A stretch of 7,610 nt of DNA from an uncultured Bacteroidales bacterium (lineage in GTDB: Bacteria > Bacteroidota > Bacteroidia > Bacteroidales > P3). The position numbers and the translations under genes are program-made. Position 1 is the stretch's first letter. Every line of letters begins with the position of its first letter. The notes under the pieces were generated by a model. It was not told the origin of the DNA and did no database searches. It was given only the letters and a program-made list of their open reading frames with translations. The stretch is taken from the NCBI GenBank assembly GCA_937876865.1, contig CALEFF010000082.1:1-7610 (forward strand), read 5' to 3'. Below, in pieces: positions 7,321-7,610 of this stretch.

Positions 7321-7367
7321 AAAAACACTCATTAGGCTTTGAGAAAATATTGACTTATGAGCATTTA
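7321..7367 (-). terminator. Probable leftward Rho-independent terminator
   Basis: In RNA read from the minus strand, the arm from 7366 down to 7352 pairs with the arm from 7337 down to 7323. The core is GCUCAU/AUGAGU, with two mismatches and two G-U wobbles (7363/7326 and 7362/7327). It leads straight into a U-run made by the A-run at 7321-7325. In + strand RNA the two wobbles become A/C mismatches and there is no T-run after the stem, so leftward use is favoured. It would end a minus-strand gene or RNA converging on the peptidase gene. Confidence 0.5.
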
Positions 7368-7394
7368 GCTGTAAAATAAAATACTTTCTCCACA

Positions 7395-7471
7395 AGTTAA
7401 GCCCAAATGCTTGCGATATTTTCAACTTTAAGATTGCTGATTGCAAATTTTGAAAATATAAGCCCTTAACT
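7395..7471. other. Extended nested inverted repeat; candidate structured RNA element
   Basis: Three colinear stems nest inside each other. AGTTAAG (7395-7401) pairs with CTTAACT (7465-7471), GCTT (7409-7412) with AAGC (7460-7463), and the perfect 10-bp ATATTTTCAA (7416-7425) with TTGAAAATAT (7450-7459). That is 21 base pairs around a 24-base apical loop. All pairs are Watson-Crick, so the strand cannot be told. It lies between the leftward terminator and the candidate minus-strand reading frame, so it may be the 3' untranslated region of that gene or a small RNA. In such AT-rich DNA, part of this could be chance. Confidence 0.35.
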
Positions 7472-7501
7472 AAAAAATCATAAAATCAAACACTTAACTT
7501 T

Positions 7502-7609
7502 TTAAAGCCCGAAATTTGCAAAAAAAGTCTTTGATTTTTCGGATTTTTTCTTTGTTTTTTCAAATTTTTTCAATGATTTTTCAAAATAAAAAGCCGATTT
7601 TCTTTCAAC
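7502..7609 (-). CDS. Possible C-terminal end of a minus-strand gene entering from the right edge (partial)
   Basis: Read leftward from 7609, this frame stays open for 35 codons to a TAA at 7504-7502. The translated tail is rich in Lys, Glu, Ser and Phe. It contains three seven-residue units, FEKSLKK, FEKTKKK and SEKSKTF, and ends in FFANFGL. A heptad-like repeat in frame and a leftward terminator about 135 bases downstream support coding. Against it, the stretch is short, strongly A-rich and lacks any recognisable domain, so it may be non-coding repeat DNA. The start lies outside the window. Confidence 0.33.
   Translation of the reverse strand, partial: VERKSAFYFEKSLKKFEKTKKKSEKSKTFFANFGL
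7523..7585. repeat. Three 21-bp tandem repeats with helically phased A/T-tracts
   Basis: Three 21-bp units lie at 7565-7585, 7544-7564 and 7523-7543. Read on the minus strand, the first two agree at 18 of 21 positions and the third is more diverged. On the + strand they form five T-tracts of 5-6 bases, at 7535-7539, 7544-7549, 7555-7560, 7565-7570 and 7577-7581. Each is followed by C, with centres about 10.5 bp apart on average. Such phasing is expected to bend DNA. It may be a by-product of the seven-residue protein repeat in the minus-strand frame. Confidence 0.6.
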
Positions 7610-7610
7610 G

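Larger units (their letters stand above)
7286..7501. other. AT-rich intergenic stretch without a recognised gene
   Basis: No convincing start-to-stop coding frame is seen on either strand here. Apart from the two hairpins listed separately, it holds three copies of AAGCCC (7399-7404, 7460-7465, 7505-7510, the last just past the edge). It also holds half of a 10-bp inverted repeat, TTGCAAATTT at 7441-7450, whose partner AAATTTGCAA is at 7512-7521. No tRNA or rRNA is recognisable, and no TTTG/TAnnTTTG promoter was found on either strand. Confidence 0.6.

Noticed and set aside
7386..7394. TTCTCCACA, one mismatch from a DnaA box, not far from dnaN
   Set aside because: It is a single near-match with no cluster and no neighbouring dnaA. 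One such 8-of-9 match is unremarkable, so it does not support an origin.
7395..7585. CRISPR-like array from the repeated AAGCCC and T-tract motifs
   Set aside because: The repeats are too short, unevenly spaced (61 and 45 bases for AAGCCC) or directly adjacent (21-bp units), with no spacers and no cas genes.
7573..7610. ATG opening a plus-strand frame that runs off the right edge
   Set aside because: Only about 12 codons are visible, it overlaps the 21-bp repeats, and no promoter with the local consensus precedes it.

Overview
The window looks like a chromosomal segment of a low-GC member of the Bacteroidota, most likely an order Bacteroidales or Flavobacteriales relative. Three things point there: a gldF-gldG pair, which is characteristic of that phylum; two promoters of the Bacteroidota type (TTTG, 19-bp spacer, TAnnTTTG); and A/T-rich translation starts without Shine-Dalgarno sites. 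All confidently called genes lie on the + strand.

Layout. Positions 1-64 hold an intrinsic terminator for a gene upstream of the window. A promoter at 105-135 precedes two tandem paralogous putative lipoproteins (174-665 and 681-1193) of unknown function. A second promoter (1197-1227) starts four bases after the second lipoprotein's stop codon. It leads into a tight series: gldF (ABC-2 permease, 1253-1990), gldG (membrane-anchored auxiliary subunit, 2001-3776), a DUF4340 protein (3787-4839), dnaN (DNA polymerase III beta clamp, 4878-6017) and an exported C1-family cysteine peptidase of the bleomycin-hydrolase/aminopeptidase C type (6031-7230). Gaps are 10, 10, 38 and 13 bases, with no internal promoter or terminator that I can see. 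The run therefore reads as one transcription unit ending at the terminator at 7255-7285.

The first three genes of the run probably form the membrane part of one ABC-type complex: GldF spans the membrane, and GldG and the DUF4340 protein are anchored to it with large extracytoplasmic domains. The ATPase partner (GldA) is not in the window. dnaN and the peptidase have no obvious functional tie to that complex.

The last 325 bases (7286-7610) hold no complete gene, but they are structured. There is a hairpin at 7321-7367 that works better as a leftward terminator, a nested extended hairpin at 7395-7471, and 21-bp tandem repeats at 7523-7585. The repeats are readable as a lysine-rich heptad-like tail of a minus-strand gene entering from the right. 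A convergent gene or leftward RNA is the simplest reading, but it is not proven here. I did not find convincing evidence of a new defence, mobile or signalling system. The least explained parts are the lipoprotein pair and the 3' structured region.
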